Part shown: piece after piece, positions 7,021-15,243 of the stretch
Layout of the letters: each line of letters starts with the position of its first letter
How positions within the stretch are numbered: the stretch's first letter is position 1
Origin: an uncultured Bacillota bacterium
GTDB lineage: Bacteria; Bacillota; Limnochordia; Limnochordales; ZCTH02-B6
DNA length: 28,302 nucleotides
NCBI GenBank assembly: GCA_937916565.1
Contig: CALFSR010000173.1
Coordinates: forward strand, 1 to 28,302
Direction: 5' to 3'
The notes under the pieces: model-generated
Database searches by the model: none
Seen by the model: only the letters and a program-made list of their open reading frames with translations
What the model was told of the DNA's origin: nothing
Program-made: the position numbers and the translations under genes

Positions 7021-7100
7021 GATGTCCCCACGCTTTCCGGCGTTGTTACAGCCAGTTGCCTTCTTCTTCGCCGTTCACCAAGTTTTTCCTGCCCTTGGCA

Positions 7101-8819
7101 CTAGGGCGCCAACTGTGGAAGCTCCAGGTCTACCTCGATGGAGACTCCTTCCCGGGCCAAGATGTCCAGGTACGTGGGCACGAGCACCCCGGCCGCCTGC
7201 AAGTACGCCGCCTGGGCGAGGGTGACCATGTAGGTGGCTTCAAGGCGGGCCTGTTCGGCCCGGGCGACCGCCGTTTCCGCCCGCAGCACGTCGCCTGCGG
7301 TGGCGGCGCCGGCGGCCCGCAGCTCATGGGCGACGGCAAGCCCCCGCCGGGCGGCCTCCACGCCCTGCGCGGCCCCGTCGAGCGCCTCCACGGCGGCCAT
7401 AAGGCGGGCATGGGCGGCCAACACTTCCGTCCGCGCCGACTGCTCGAGCTGCTCCACCTGCAGGCCGGCCAACTGCGCCTGCAAGGCGGCCTGGGCCAGC
7501 TGCACCTGCCGCTGCCCGCCGTCCGCGAGGGGCCACTGCAACTCGACGCCGGCCATCCAGCTCGGCGTTTCGGAGCCAATGGCCTGCCCGTTGACAAACT
7601 GCCGCGACGTGAGCGCCTGGGCACTCAAGTAGCCGTGACGGTCAACGCTCACGTTGAGCTCGACGTCGGGCCAGCGATAACGGCCGACGAGCTGCAGGAC
7701 GGGTTTCGCCTGCTCCTCCGCGACCGTTTGCGCCGCCCGGGCCCTCTCCAGGTTGCGCCGCGCTTGCACGACGTCTCCGCGCTCGGGTGCAAGCTCAAGC
7801 GCCTCCTCAAGGCCGGGCCAGACGGGCGGGATCCGGGTTTCCACCACTTCCAGCTCGGTTTCCACGGGATACCCCAGGCTCTGGCTAAGGGCCATCCGGG
7901 CCGCCGTTAGCTCACCTCGCGCCCGCACCAGCTCCGCCTGGGCCGCGTAACGTTCGGCCTCGGCCTGCAGCCGGTCAATCTCGGTGGCCGTGCCGGCCGC
8001 GACCTGGGCGGCGCGTTCTTCCGCCCTCCACTGCGCCTCCTGGTAGGCCGCCTCCGCCACCCGCAGGGCGGCTTGCGCCCGGAGAACGCTGTAGTAAGCG
8101 TCGAGGCTTTGCACGATGGCGCCGCCGATGGCGGATTCCAGGTCGTCCCGGGCCTGATCGCCCTCGAGCGACGCCAAGAGTTCAAAGGCTTGCTGCAGCG
8201 GCGAGCGCCACAGGGGCACCCGCGCCGAAAGCGTCACCCGGTAGCCCGAGCCGTCGACCATGCGCTGCCGCTGGGGCAGCTGGCCGTTTTCGATGCGGGA
8301 GAGGAAGTCCAGGATAATCTCAAGCACCCTGCCCCAGTCGCCCTCGTCCCACGCCCGGCGCAGCCCGTCCATGTCGATGTCCGGCTCCGTAACTTCCTGG
8401 CCAAAGCCAAAGGGCATGGCGCTCAACGAAACCGTCGGCCGCAGCGCGACGCGGGTCTCTTGGGCCCGGGCCTGGCCGAGCCAAAACTGCAGCTGCGCCG
8501 CCCGCACGCCCAAGTGGTGCGCGAAAGCCCGCTCCACGACCCGGACCGCGTCAAAGACGAGCTCCGTGTCGCCCCCGGGCCCGGGCGCGGCGCCGGGCTG
8601 GACGCCGGCAGCCGTTGCAAGTCCGGCCGCGAGCTCATTGCCGCCGCCGGCAGGTTCGACGACGGGCCCGTCGGACGCGCCGGCCCGCGCCGCAACAGGC
8701 GCCATGAGCGGCGCAGCGAGCGCGCCTGCGAGCGCGACCGCAAGGACCAGGCGCAGTGCGGCGCGCCCCGGCCGCTGCCTTCGGCTCCCGCCCAAGATGC
8801 GGGCCGGCGCGGTCATCAT
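7101..8819 (-). CDS. TolC-family outer-membrane channel protein (long form)
   Basis: The 572-residue product has a signal peptide (hydrophobic LVLAVALAGALAAPL core, Ala-rich cleavage region near residue 46) and the two long alpha-helical repeats of the outer membrane efflux family, with heptad-rich stretches such as VAEAAYQEAQWRAEERAAQV and ALQAQLAGLQVEQLEQSART. The Y-x-x-L-R-A-Q and S-Q-S-L-G-Y-P segments are typical of TolC repeats. It is longer than usual because of an insertion near residues 150-185. Such proteins form the exit duct of tripartite pumps. Its ATG (8819) overlaps the stop of the preceding shorter TolC-type gene by four bases, so translation is probably coupled. Confidence 0.88.
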   Translation of the reverse strand: MMTAPARILGGSRRQRPGRAALRLVLAVALAGALAAPLMAPVAARAGASDGPVVEPAGGGNELAAGLATAAGVQPGAAPGPGGDTELVFDAVRVVERAFAHHLGVRAAQLQFWLGQARAQETRVALRPTVSLSAMPFGFGQEVTEPDIDMDGLRRAWDEGDWGRVLEIILDFLSRIENGQLPQRQRMVDGSGYRVTLSARVPLWRSPLQQAFELLASLEGDQARDDLESAIGGAIVQSLDAYYSVLRAQAALRVAEAAYQEAQWRAEERAAQVAAGTATEIDRLQAEAERYAAQAELVRARGELTAARMALSQSLGYPVETELEVVETRIPPVWPGLEEALELAPERGDVVQARRNLERARAAQTVAEEQAKPVLQLVGRYRWPDVELNVSVDRHGYLSAQALTSRQFVNGQAIGSETPSWMAGVELQWPLADGGQRQVQLAQAALQAQLAGLQVEQLEQSARTEVLAAHARLMAAVEALDGAAQGVEAARRGLAVAHELRAAGAATAGDVLRAETAVARAEQARLEATYMVTLAQAAYLQAAGVLVPTYLDILAREGVSIEVDLELPQLAP

Positions 8820-9922
8820 CGATCCGTCAACTCCCGGGCGATGGCCTGGAAGAAGTCGGCCCGGGCCACGTTGTAGTCAAAGACGGCGTGGATGACGGCG
8901 CTGCGGGCCTCCGTGAGCCCGGTCTGGGCCTGGAGCACCTCCAGGTCCGTCGCCATCCGCGCCTCATACAGCGCCTGCACGACGCGCCAGTTTTCCTCCA
9001 TCTCGAGGAGCCGCTGCTCCGCCACGGCGATGCGGCGGTGCTTGTCCTGGAGGTTGTTGTACGCCCGCTGGATGTCGAGGGCGATGCCTTGCTCGGCCTG
9101 CTCGAGCTGGCGCCGGGCCTGCCCGAGCCGGATGGCCGCCTGCACCCGCGTGAGTTCCGGCGTGTAGTCGTTGGTGGCAAGCTCGAGCTCCTTCTCGGCC
9201 ACCTCGACGCCGAGCCGCACCTGCGCGAGCTCCAGGCGGTTGGCCAGCCCCTCCTGCAGCGCCTCTTCCAGCGTGATGGCGACCGTATCGTGGGTCACTA
9301 CCGTCTCATCAAGCTCCACGGCGACGCCGGGCCCAAGCCCTACCGTCTGCCGGAACCGCTCCATCACGAGAGCCAGGTTGTCCGCGAGCTGCGCCCGGTC
9401 GGCCTCCGTTTGCATAACTTGCGTCTGCGCCCGCAGCACGTCGACACGGGTCGCAACGCCCGTGCGCTGCCGGCTTTCCGCCACCGCCAGCTGCCGGCGG
9501 GCCGCCTCCAGTGCGTCGTCCATGACGGCCAGCAGGTTGCGCAGGCGCAGCACGTCGTAGTAGGCGCTCTCCACGGCAAAGGCTACCCGCTGCTCGGCCA
9601 AGGCCAGGCTGCGCTCGGCCAGGGCAAGCCCCGCTTCCGCCTGCAGCAAAAGCGTCGGCGACGGACTGACGAGGCCCATGGCTTGGGCCTGGGCAAGCCC
9701 CACCCGGGCCGCCTCCACGTCGTGCCGGGCCAGGGCCAGCTCCGCGTTGTTGGCCAGGGCGAGCTCTACCGCTTGCTCTAGGTCAAGCCGCACCACCGCC
9801 CCGCTTGGCCCCTCCGCACCCGGCCCGTTGGCACCTTGCGCCTGCACGGCGGCCGCTCCCACGACCCCGAGCGCCAGCATTGCCCCGAGCATCATGACCC
9901 CAAGATTGCGCAGGCCCTTCAT
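8816..9922 (-). CDS. TolC-family outer-membrane channel protein (short form)
   Basis: The 368-residue product starts MKGLRNLGVMMLG with a signal peptide ending near AVQAQ, then LDLEQAVELALANNAELALA, the standard N-terminal helix of the outer membrane efflux family. A second repeat is visible (ITLEEALQEGLANRLELAQV). The YYDVLRLRNLLAV and RVDVLRAQTQV motifs are characteristic. It is shorter than most TolC proteins (usually above 400 residues), mainly through compact loops. ATG at 9922 is chosen: it overlaps the RND permease stop as ATGA and has GGAGG seven bases upstream. It may work with the adjacent long homologue or be the pump's own duct. Confidence 0.88.
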   Translation of the reverse strand: MKGLRNLGVMMLGAMLALGVVGAAAVQAQGANGPGAEGPSGAVVRLDLEQAVELALANNAELALARHDVEAARVGLAQAQAMGLVSPSPTLLLQAEAGLALAERSLALAEQRVAFAVESAYYDVLRLRNLLAVMDDALEAARRQLAVAESRQRTGVATRVDVLRAQTQVMQTEADRAQLADNLALVMERFRQTVGLGPGVAVELDETVVTHDTVAITLEEALQEGLANRLELAQVRLGVEVAEKELELATNDYTPELTRVQAAIRLGQARRQLEQAEQGIALDIQRAYNNLQDKHRRIAVAEQRLLEMEENWRVVQALYEARMATDLEVLQAQTGLTEARSAVIHAVFDYNVARADFFQAIARELTDR

Positions 9923-12900
9923 CCCCTTACCTCCCCCATATCCAGTGCCCCGCCGGCCTTGCCGCCCCGGGGCTCTCCGCGCTCGTCGCCCTCGCTCCCT
10001 TTGCGGGAGAACACCCGGGCCAGCCAGCGGCCCGCGTCGTCCGCGAGGCTGTAGGCGACGGGCACAAAGCCCAGCGTCAGCAAGGTGGACACCGACAAAC
10101 CGCCGATGATAACGACGGCGATGGGCGCCTGCAGCTCCGCCCCTTCGCCCCGCCCTAACGCCAGCGGGATCATGCCCAGCACCGTCGTGAGCGTCGTCAT
10201 GGCCACCGGGCGAAGGCGCGTCGGGCACCCGGTCACAAGCGCCGAAAGCCTGTCCATCCCCGAACGGCGCAGCTGGTTGACGTAATCGATCATGACGATG
10301 CCGTTGTTGACCGCGATCCCCGCCAGCATGATGACGCCCAAAAGCGCCGGCACGCTCAAAGGCCGCCCGGAGGCCGCCAGAGCCAAGATGACGCCGATAA
10401 AGCCAAGGGGCACGGTCACCATGATCACCAGCGGGTACATGAGGGACTCAAACTGGGCGGCCATGATCATGTAGATCAATGCGACGGCGAGGATAAGGGC
10501 GAAGTTGAGGCCCCCGAACGCCTCCTCCATCTCCGCCGTGTCGCCGCCAAACGCCCACGTCACATGGCTCGGCAACCCCATGGCGGCCACCGCCGCGTTG
10601 ATGTCTCCGGTCACGCTGTCCAAGTCCCGCCCGCTCAAGTGCGCGTACACAAACACAACCCGCGACTGATCTTCCCGGTCGATGGAAACCGGCGCCGTCC
10701 CTTCGACGAGCCGGGCCACCTCATGCAGCGGGATGTTGAAACCAAGCGGCGTGGGGACGAGCAGGCGCTCCAGGGACGCCCTCTCCGCCCGCCACTCCCG
10801 GGCGAGCTGCACCCGGACGTCGATCTCCGTTCCCTGCCCCCCGGGCCGGTACCTGGTCGCCACCGTCCCGTCCACCGCCGTGCGCAACGCCGAAGCGATC
10901 TGCGCGACCGTGAGCCCGTAGCGGGCCGCCCGCTCCCGGTCCACCAGTACTTGCAGCTCGGGGCGCCCCGCCCGGGTGGACACCTCGATGTCCCGCGTCC
11001 CGGGCACCTCCTGTACCCGGGCCGCCACCGCCTCGGCGATGTCCCGCAGTTCGTCCGGATCGTCGCCCATGATCTTAAGCACGATCTGCGCCCCGCCGCC
11101 TTCGCCGGAACCGGTATAAGGGTTCTGCATGGCGACCCGCACCTCGGCCTCGGGGAAACGCGCGCCGAATTCGCTGACGATGGCGACGATGTCCTCCGTG
11201 CTCCGCCGCCGGGCGGACTTCTCGACGAGACCGATGTGCATGACGCCGGTTTCGTTGCCGCTGCCGTCGCGGCTGCCCACCGACGAAAAGACGGTTTCCA
11301 CCTCCGGCAGCGTGGCGGCGAACTCCTCGATCTGCCGCACAACGGCGTCGGTTTCCTCACGCACCGTCCCGTAGGGCATGCGGACCCGCACCGCGATCTC
11401 GCCGGTGTCGGTCACGGGCAGGAACTCCTGCCCAAGGAGCGGGTACAGCACGCCCGCCGACAAGAGAAGCACCAGGATGACCGCGACGGCCACCCACCGG
11501 CGGCCGAGAATCCAGCGTAAGTACGCCTCGTAGCCGTCCTTGACGCGGTCAAACAGCCCCTTGCGCCGGGACGGCGAGGCGCCGCCCGGGATGAGATCGT
11601 CGTTGATCTCCGGGACCTTCATGCGCACTTTGGCCGCGACCATGGGCACAAAGCTGACCGCCACCACAAGCGACATGAGGAGCGCGAAGGCGACGGCATA
11701 CGACAAATCCCGGAACAGCTCCGCCGCGATGCCGCCCACAAAGACGATGGGCAGAAACACGGCAACCGTCGTCAGCGTGGACGCCCCGAGGGCGAGGCCG
11801 ACCTCGTTGGCGCCGTCGATGGCCGCCTGCTCGGGCCCTTTGCCCATCTGCCGGTGGCGGACAATGTTCTCCAAGGACACGATGGCGTTGTCCACCAGCA
11901 TGCCGACGCCGAGGGCAATGCCGCCCAACGAGAACATGTTCAGCGAGACATCCATCATGTAAAGAAGGAAAAGGGCCGCCATGCCGGCCACCGGGATGGC
12001 GCTTCCGATGATAAACGTCGGACCCCACGCCCGCAGAAACAGCCAGAGCACCGCCATGGCGATCACCGCGCCCTGTACGGCGTTTTCCAGCACCGAACGG
12101 ATCGACAGGCGGATGAACTGCGCCTCGTCCCAGACGACCTGGAGGGTCAAGTCGGCAAACTCCGCGCGCAGCCGCTCAAGCTCATCCAAGATCCTGTTGG
12201 ACACGACGACGGTGTTGGCCTGGGCTTCCCGCTGGATCGTGACGGCGACGCTGGGCTGGCCGTTGAGGCGGGACGTCATCAGCTGCTCGCCGAAGCCGTC
12301 CGCCACCTGCGCGACGTCGCCGACCCGCACGACGCCGGCCGGTCCCGCGTAGATGACCGTGTTCCGGATCTCGTCAAGATGAGCAAACTCGCCCACGGTC
12401 CGGACGTTGAGCTCGCGCCCTTGCGCGGTCACCCGGCCGACGGGCAGGTTCAAGTTGCCTGCCGCCAGCGCCTGGCGCACCGTGTCGATGGACAGCCCCC
12501 ACGCGTCGAGCCGCGACTGGTCGACCTCCACCCGGATCTGCCGCTCCATGCCGCCCATAACGTTGACCTGGGCGACGCCTTCGATGCGCTCCAGGCGATT
12601 TTTAATGTTGTCTTCCACAAACTGCCGCAGCGCCGCGAGGTCATCCAGCCCGCCCACGTTGAACTGGAACATCGCTTGCATGGACGGGTCAAAGCGAAAC
12701 ACTTGCGGCTGGCCGACCCCGTCGGGGAGGAAGTCGCGAATGAGGTCGAGCCGCTCCCGCATTTCCAGCGCGGCAAAGTCCATGTCCGTGCCCCAGTTGA
12801 ACTGCACGATGACCTGGGACGATCCTGGGGACGACGTGGACCGGATGCGGCGCACGTTGGTCACCGTGGCCATCGCTTCCTCGATGGGCCGGGTAACCAG

Positions 12901-13083
12901 GGCCTCGACTTCCTGCGGACCGACGTTTTCGTAGCTCGTGAGCACGACCGCGGCCGGGAAGTTGAGGTCGGGAAGCAGCGCGAGGGGCATGCGCGTCACG
13001 GCGACGCCGCCCAGGACGAGCATGGCGACGATGATCATCAGGCTGGCGACCGGGCGCCGGACCGATAGGGCGGGGATCGACAC
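9919..13083 (-). CDS. RND-family efflux permease (HAE1-type)
   Basis: The 1054-residue product has the RND layout: a first membrane helix (about 12-30), a large periplasmic loop, a block of five or six helices (about 335-490), a seventh helix near 530, a second periplasmic loop and a final helix block. MPLALLPDLNFPAAVV near the start, GGIALGVGMLVDNAIVSLENI (helix 4) and GIAVNNGIVMIDYVNQLRR (helix 10) are diagnostic. Of the AcrB proton-relay residues, one helix-4 Asp is kept (Asp398) while the second is Asn399, and the helix-10 Lys is Asn; this VDN/VNN form occurs in part of the HAE1 group. It should expel drugs or lipophilic compounds using the proton gradient. GTG start, GGAGGAG upstream, one base after the adaptor stop. 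Confidence 0.95.
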   Translation of the reverse strand: MSIPALSVRRPVASLMIIVAMLVLGGVAVTRMPLALLPDLNFPAAVVLTSYENVGPQEVEALVTRPIEEAMATVTNVRRIRSTSSPGSSQVIVQFNWGTDMDFAALEMRERLDLIRDFLPDGVGQPQVFRFDPSMQAMFQFNVGGLDDLAALRQFVEDNIKNRLERIEGVAQVNVMGGMERQIRVEVDQSRLDAWGLSIDTVRQALAAGNLNLPVGRVTAQGRELNVRTVGEFAHLDEIRNTVIYAGPAGVVRVGDVAQVADGFGEQLMTSRLNGQPSVAVTIQREAQANTVVVSNRILDELERLRAEFADLTLQVVWDEAQFIRLSIRSVLENAVQGAVIAMAVLWLFLRAWGPTFIIGSAIPVAGMAALFLLYMMDVSLNMFSLGGIALGVGMLVDNAIVSLENIVRHRQMGKGPEQAAIDGANEVGLALGASTLTTVAVFLPIVFVGGIAAELFRDLSYAVAFALLMSLVVAVSFVPMVAAKVRMKVPEINDDLIPGGASPSRRKGLFDRVKDGYEAYLRWILGRRWVAVAVILVLLLSAGVLYPLLGQEFLPVTDTGEIAVRVRMPYGTVREETDAVVRQIEEFAATLPEVETVFSSVGSRDGSGNETGVMHIGLVEKSARRRSTEDIVAIVSEFGARFPEAEVRVAMQNPYTGSGEGGGAQIVLKIMGDDPDELRDIAEAVAARVQEVPGTRDIEVSTRAGRPELQVLVDRERAARYGLTVAQIASALRTAVDGTVATRYRPGGQGTEIDVRVQLAREWRAERASLERLLVPTPLGFNIPLHEVARLVEGTAPVSIDREDQSRVVFVYAHLSGRDLDSVTGDINAAVAAMGLPSHVTWAFGGDTAEMEEAFGGLNFALILAVALIYMIMAAQFESLMYPLVIMVTVPLGFIGVILALAASGRPLSVPALLGVIMLAGIAVNNGIVMIDYVNQLRRSGMDRLSALVTGCPTRLRPVAMTTLTTVLGMIPLALGRGEGAELQAPIAVVIIGGLSVSTLLTLGFVPVAYSLADDAGRWLARVFSRKGSEGDERGEPRGGKAGGALDMGEVRG

Positions 13084-13084
13084 G

Positions 13085-14377
13085 TTACCGCTCCTCCTGA
13101 GTCACCCGCACGCGGGCCCCGTCCCGCAAGAGCATGCCGGGCTCGGGCACGGCCACGCGGGCGCCGGGCGCAAGACCTGCCGTAACGGCCACCCGGTCTC
13201 CCGCCTCAAGGCCAAGGGTGACGGGTGTCTCCCGGAGGACGAGGTCCTGGCCGCGCTCCTCGATGACGTAGACGACGGTGCGCCCGCTGCGGGTAAAGAC
13301 CGCTGCCCGCGGCGCCACGGGGGCGACGACGCGCTCCACCTCCGCCTCCACCCGGGCGACCATGCCGGGCTTGAGGCGATGGTCGGGGTTGTCCACCGCG
13401 AAGCGCACCGGGAACGCCCGGCTCGTGCGGTCGGCCACGGGCGACACGGCCAACACGGTGCCCACCAGCTCTTCGCCGCCGAGGGCGTCCACCCGCACCC
13501 GCACGGCCTGCCCCACTGCAAGGCCGTTGACCTCCCGCTCGCTGAAACCGGCTTCGATGACGACGCGGTCGATGTCCACCAGCGCCGCGACCGGCGATCC
13601 CGTCCCCACCAGGCTACCCACGGCCGGCGGCCGGCTAGCGAGCAGCCCCGTGAAAGGCGCCCGGACCGTCGCGTCGGCCAGCTGCTGCTCGGCCAGTTGC
13701 ACGGCCACCCGGGCCTGATCCACCTGGGCCTGGGCCATTTGGACGTCTTCCTTGGTGGCGCCCCGCTCGATCATGATGAGCCGCTGCTGGACGGACTCAA
13801 GCTGCAGCCGGGCCACCTCGTGCTCGGTGCGGGCGTTTTCGATGGCGTCCTCCGCGATGATGCCCTGCTGGTACAGAACCTCATACCGAGCCAGCGTCTC
13901 GCTGATGCGGTCAAAGGAAGCCTGCGCCTGGGCCACGGCCGCCCGGGCCTGGGCAAGCTCCTCCTCGGCCGCGCCGGCCAAAAGGCGCGCCAGGCTCGCC
14001 TCGGCCGCCACCAGCGCCGCCCGCCGCTGCTCAAGGCTCAGGCGAAGCTCGGTGTCGTCCAGCACGACCACCGGCTCGCCCGCCTCCACCCGGGCGCCTA
14101 AATCGCCTGCGACCCAGCGGACCGTGCCCGGCACCTTGGCGACGAGCGTGACCTCCTGGTTGGCCATGACGGTGCCCGTGACCTGTACGGTGCGGGCCAG
14201 CGGCTCTTCAGGGATCGTGATCGCGCGCACGGTCACAAGCTCGGGCGCGGGGGAAGGCGCCGCGGGCGCATCGGCCGGCTCGGCCGCCCCGTCACCGCCG
14301 CGGGTGAGCCACCACGCCGCGCCGGCAGCGACAACCACCAGGATAAGAAGATAAATCGGCAAGAGCCGGGAGCGCAA
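13085..14377 (-). CDS. RND adaptor (membrane fusion protein, HlyD/AcrA-like)
   Basis: The 430-residue product has a membrane anchor or uncleaved signal (residues 7-24, no lipobox Cys), a lipoyl half-motif (VTLVAKVPGTVRWVAGDLGARV, about 76-97), a coiled-coil hairpin (about 110-235, Ala/Gln/Glu-rich), the returning lipoyl half (ATVRAPFTGLLASRP, 236-250) and beta-barrel and membrane-proximal domains. It would bridge the RND permease and the TolC-type duct in the periplasm. It is the first gene of the operon. TTG at 14377 is used as start, with GGAGG nine bases upstream and a promoter about 55 bases further up. The permease starts one base after its stop, so stoichiometric co-expression is expected. 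Confidence 0.93.
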   Translation of the reverse strand: MRSRLLPIYLLILVVVAAGAAWWLTRGGDGAAEPADAPAAPSPAPELVTVRAITIPEEPLARTVQVTGTVMANQEVTLVAKVPGTVRWVAGDLGARVEAGEPVVVLDDTELRLSLEQRRAALVAAEASLARLLAGAAEEELAQARAAVAQAQASFDRISETLARYEVLYQQGIIAEDAIENARTEHEVARLQLESVQQRLIMIERGATKEDVQMAQAQVDQARVAVQLAEQQLADATVRAPFTGLLASRPPAVGSLVGTGSPVAALVDIDRVVIEAGFSEREVNGLAVGQAVRVRVDALGGEELVGTVLAVSPVADRTSRAFPVRFAVDNPDHRLKPGMVARVEAEVERVVAPVAPRAAVFTRSGRTVVYVIEERGQDLVLRETPVTLGLEAGDRVAVTAGLAPGARVAVPEPGMLLRDGARVRVTQEER

Positions 14378-14430
14378 AGGCGGATCCCTCCGGAGGAAAG
14401 CGCAGGGCGCTGACCCAGATACCTCTTTTC

Positions 14431-14459
14431 ACATTACGCCTGGTTGCGATGGGCGTCAA
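14431..14459 (-). promoter_or_regulatory. Promoter of the RND efflux operon
   Basis: On the minus strand TTGACG (14459-14454), a 17-base spacer and TAATGT (14436-14431) form a plausible sigma-A promoter: -35 is 5/6, and the -10 keeps the three most conserved bases. The transcript would start near 14424, leaving a leader of about 47 bases before the TTG start of the adaptor gene. Confidence 0.55.
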
Positions 14460-14496
14460 GGCAGGTCGGACGGCAGCCGGGCCTGCCCGAACGCGC

Positions 14497-14527
14497 GACG
14501 GCGGCGGCTCTATGCGCCGCCGCCGTC
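14497..14527 (-). terminator. 12-bp perfect hairpin between the CBS gene and the efflux promoter
   Basis: GACGGCGGCGGC and GCCGCCGCCGTC form a perfect 12-bp stem around a 7-base loop. It is about 118 bases beyond the stop of the CBS-domain gene and 38 bases before the efflux promoter, a position suited to insulating the two units. It lacks a T-run, so efficiency and direction are unknown. Confidence 0.5.
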
Positions 14528-14644
14528 AACCGGTCCGGACTACCGGGAACGGGTCCGGGAGACCGGGAATGGTTATAAATTACTCTGCTCCATCCGCCGG
14601 GTCGCTGCTCGCCTGCCCTGCGTACCCGCGGGAAACCCGGAGGT

Positions 14645-15112
14645 CTACGCCCGGGCTCCTTCGGCCTGCACCCCGGCCATCGCGGGGCCCTCGCCTTCCT
14701 CTTGCAGCAGCCGCACCAGCGCCCTAAAGATGTCGGACTCGGTGATGACGCCCACGATCCGGCCGTCTTCGACCACCGGCAGCCCGCCGATCTTGCGGTC
14801 TTTCATGACGGTGGCCACCTTCGCCACATCGGTTTCGGGCGTCACCGTCACCACGTCGCGGGTCATGATCTCTTCCACCCGCACCTTGTCCAGCAGGTAG
14901 TTGATCTCCCAGATGGACAGGCTCGTCGCCACCGACGGCGCCGCCCGCAAGAGATCGAGCTGCGTCACGATGCCGACGACTCGGTCGCCTTCCACCACGG
15001 GCAGGCGGCGAATCTTGTGCTCCTCCATAAGCCGCCGCGCCTCCGCGATGGGCGCCTTGGGCGACACCGTGATCGCGCCCTTCGTATAGATGTCCTTGAC
15101 CTTCAGCATCAT
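14645..15112 (-). CDS. Two-CBS-domain protein
   Basis: The 155-residue protein consists of almost nothing but two CBS motifs: VKDIYTKGAITVSPKAPIAE...RLPVVEGDRVVGIVTQLDLL (about 4-57) and VEEIMTRDVVTVTPETDVAK...GLPVVEDGRIVGVITESDIF (about 80-130). CBS pairs bind adenosyl nucleotides or other small ligands and regulate partners; with no attached enzyme its target is unknown. Start: ATG at 15112 behind GGGGGTGG, rather than the in-frame GTG three codons earlier. It follows the VWA gene by 131 bases on the same strand; a TAGAAT hexamer in between may give it its own promoter. Confidence 0.9.
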   Translation of the reverse strand: MMLKVKDIYTKGAITVSPKAPIAEARRLMEEHKIRRLPVVEGDRVVGIVTQLDLLRAAPSVATSLSIWEINYLLDKVRVEEIMTRDVVTVTPETDVAKVATVMKDRKIGGLPVVEDGRIVGVITESDIFRALVRLLQEEGEGPAMAGVQAEGARA

Positions 15113-15243
15113 CACTGCCACCCCCTAAGGCACAACCCTAATCGCTCTTTTGTGCCCTTGGCATCTTCATTCTAGTCCGGGCCAAACATGGGGCGACAGT
15201 GACGTTCTGCCAAACCTGGCGCGCAAAATGTCCCGGAAGCGTC

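Noticed and set aside
9923..10228. In-frame extension of the short TolC-type gene by about 100 codons
   Set aside because: It would lie entirely over the RND permease C-terminus; the ATG at 9922 has a ribosome-binding site and begins a proper signal peptide.
9919..13083. RND pump inactive because the proton-relay residues are Asp/Asn/Asn rather than Asp/Asp/Lys
   Set aside because: This VDN/VNN form is seen in part of the HAE1 family, and the rest of the protein and its operon are intact.
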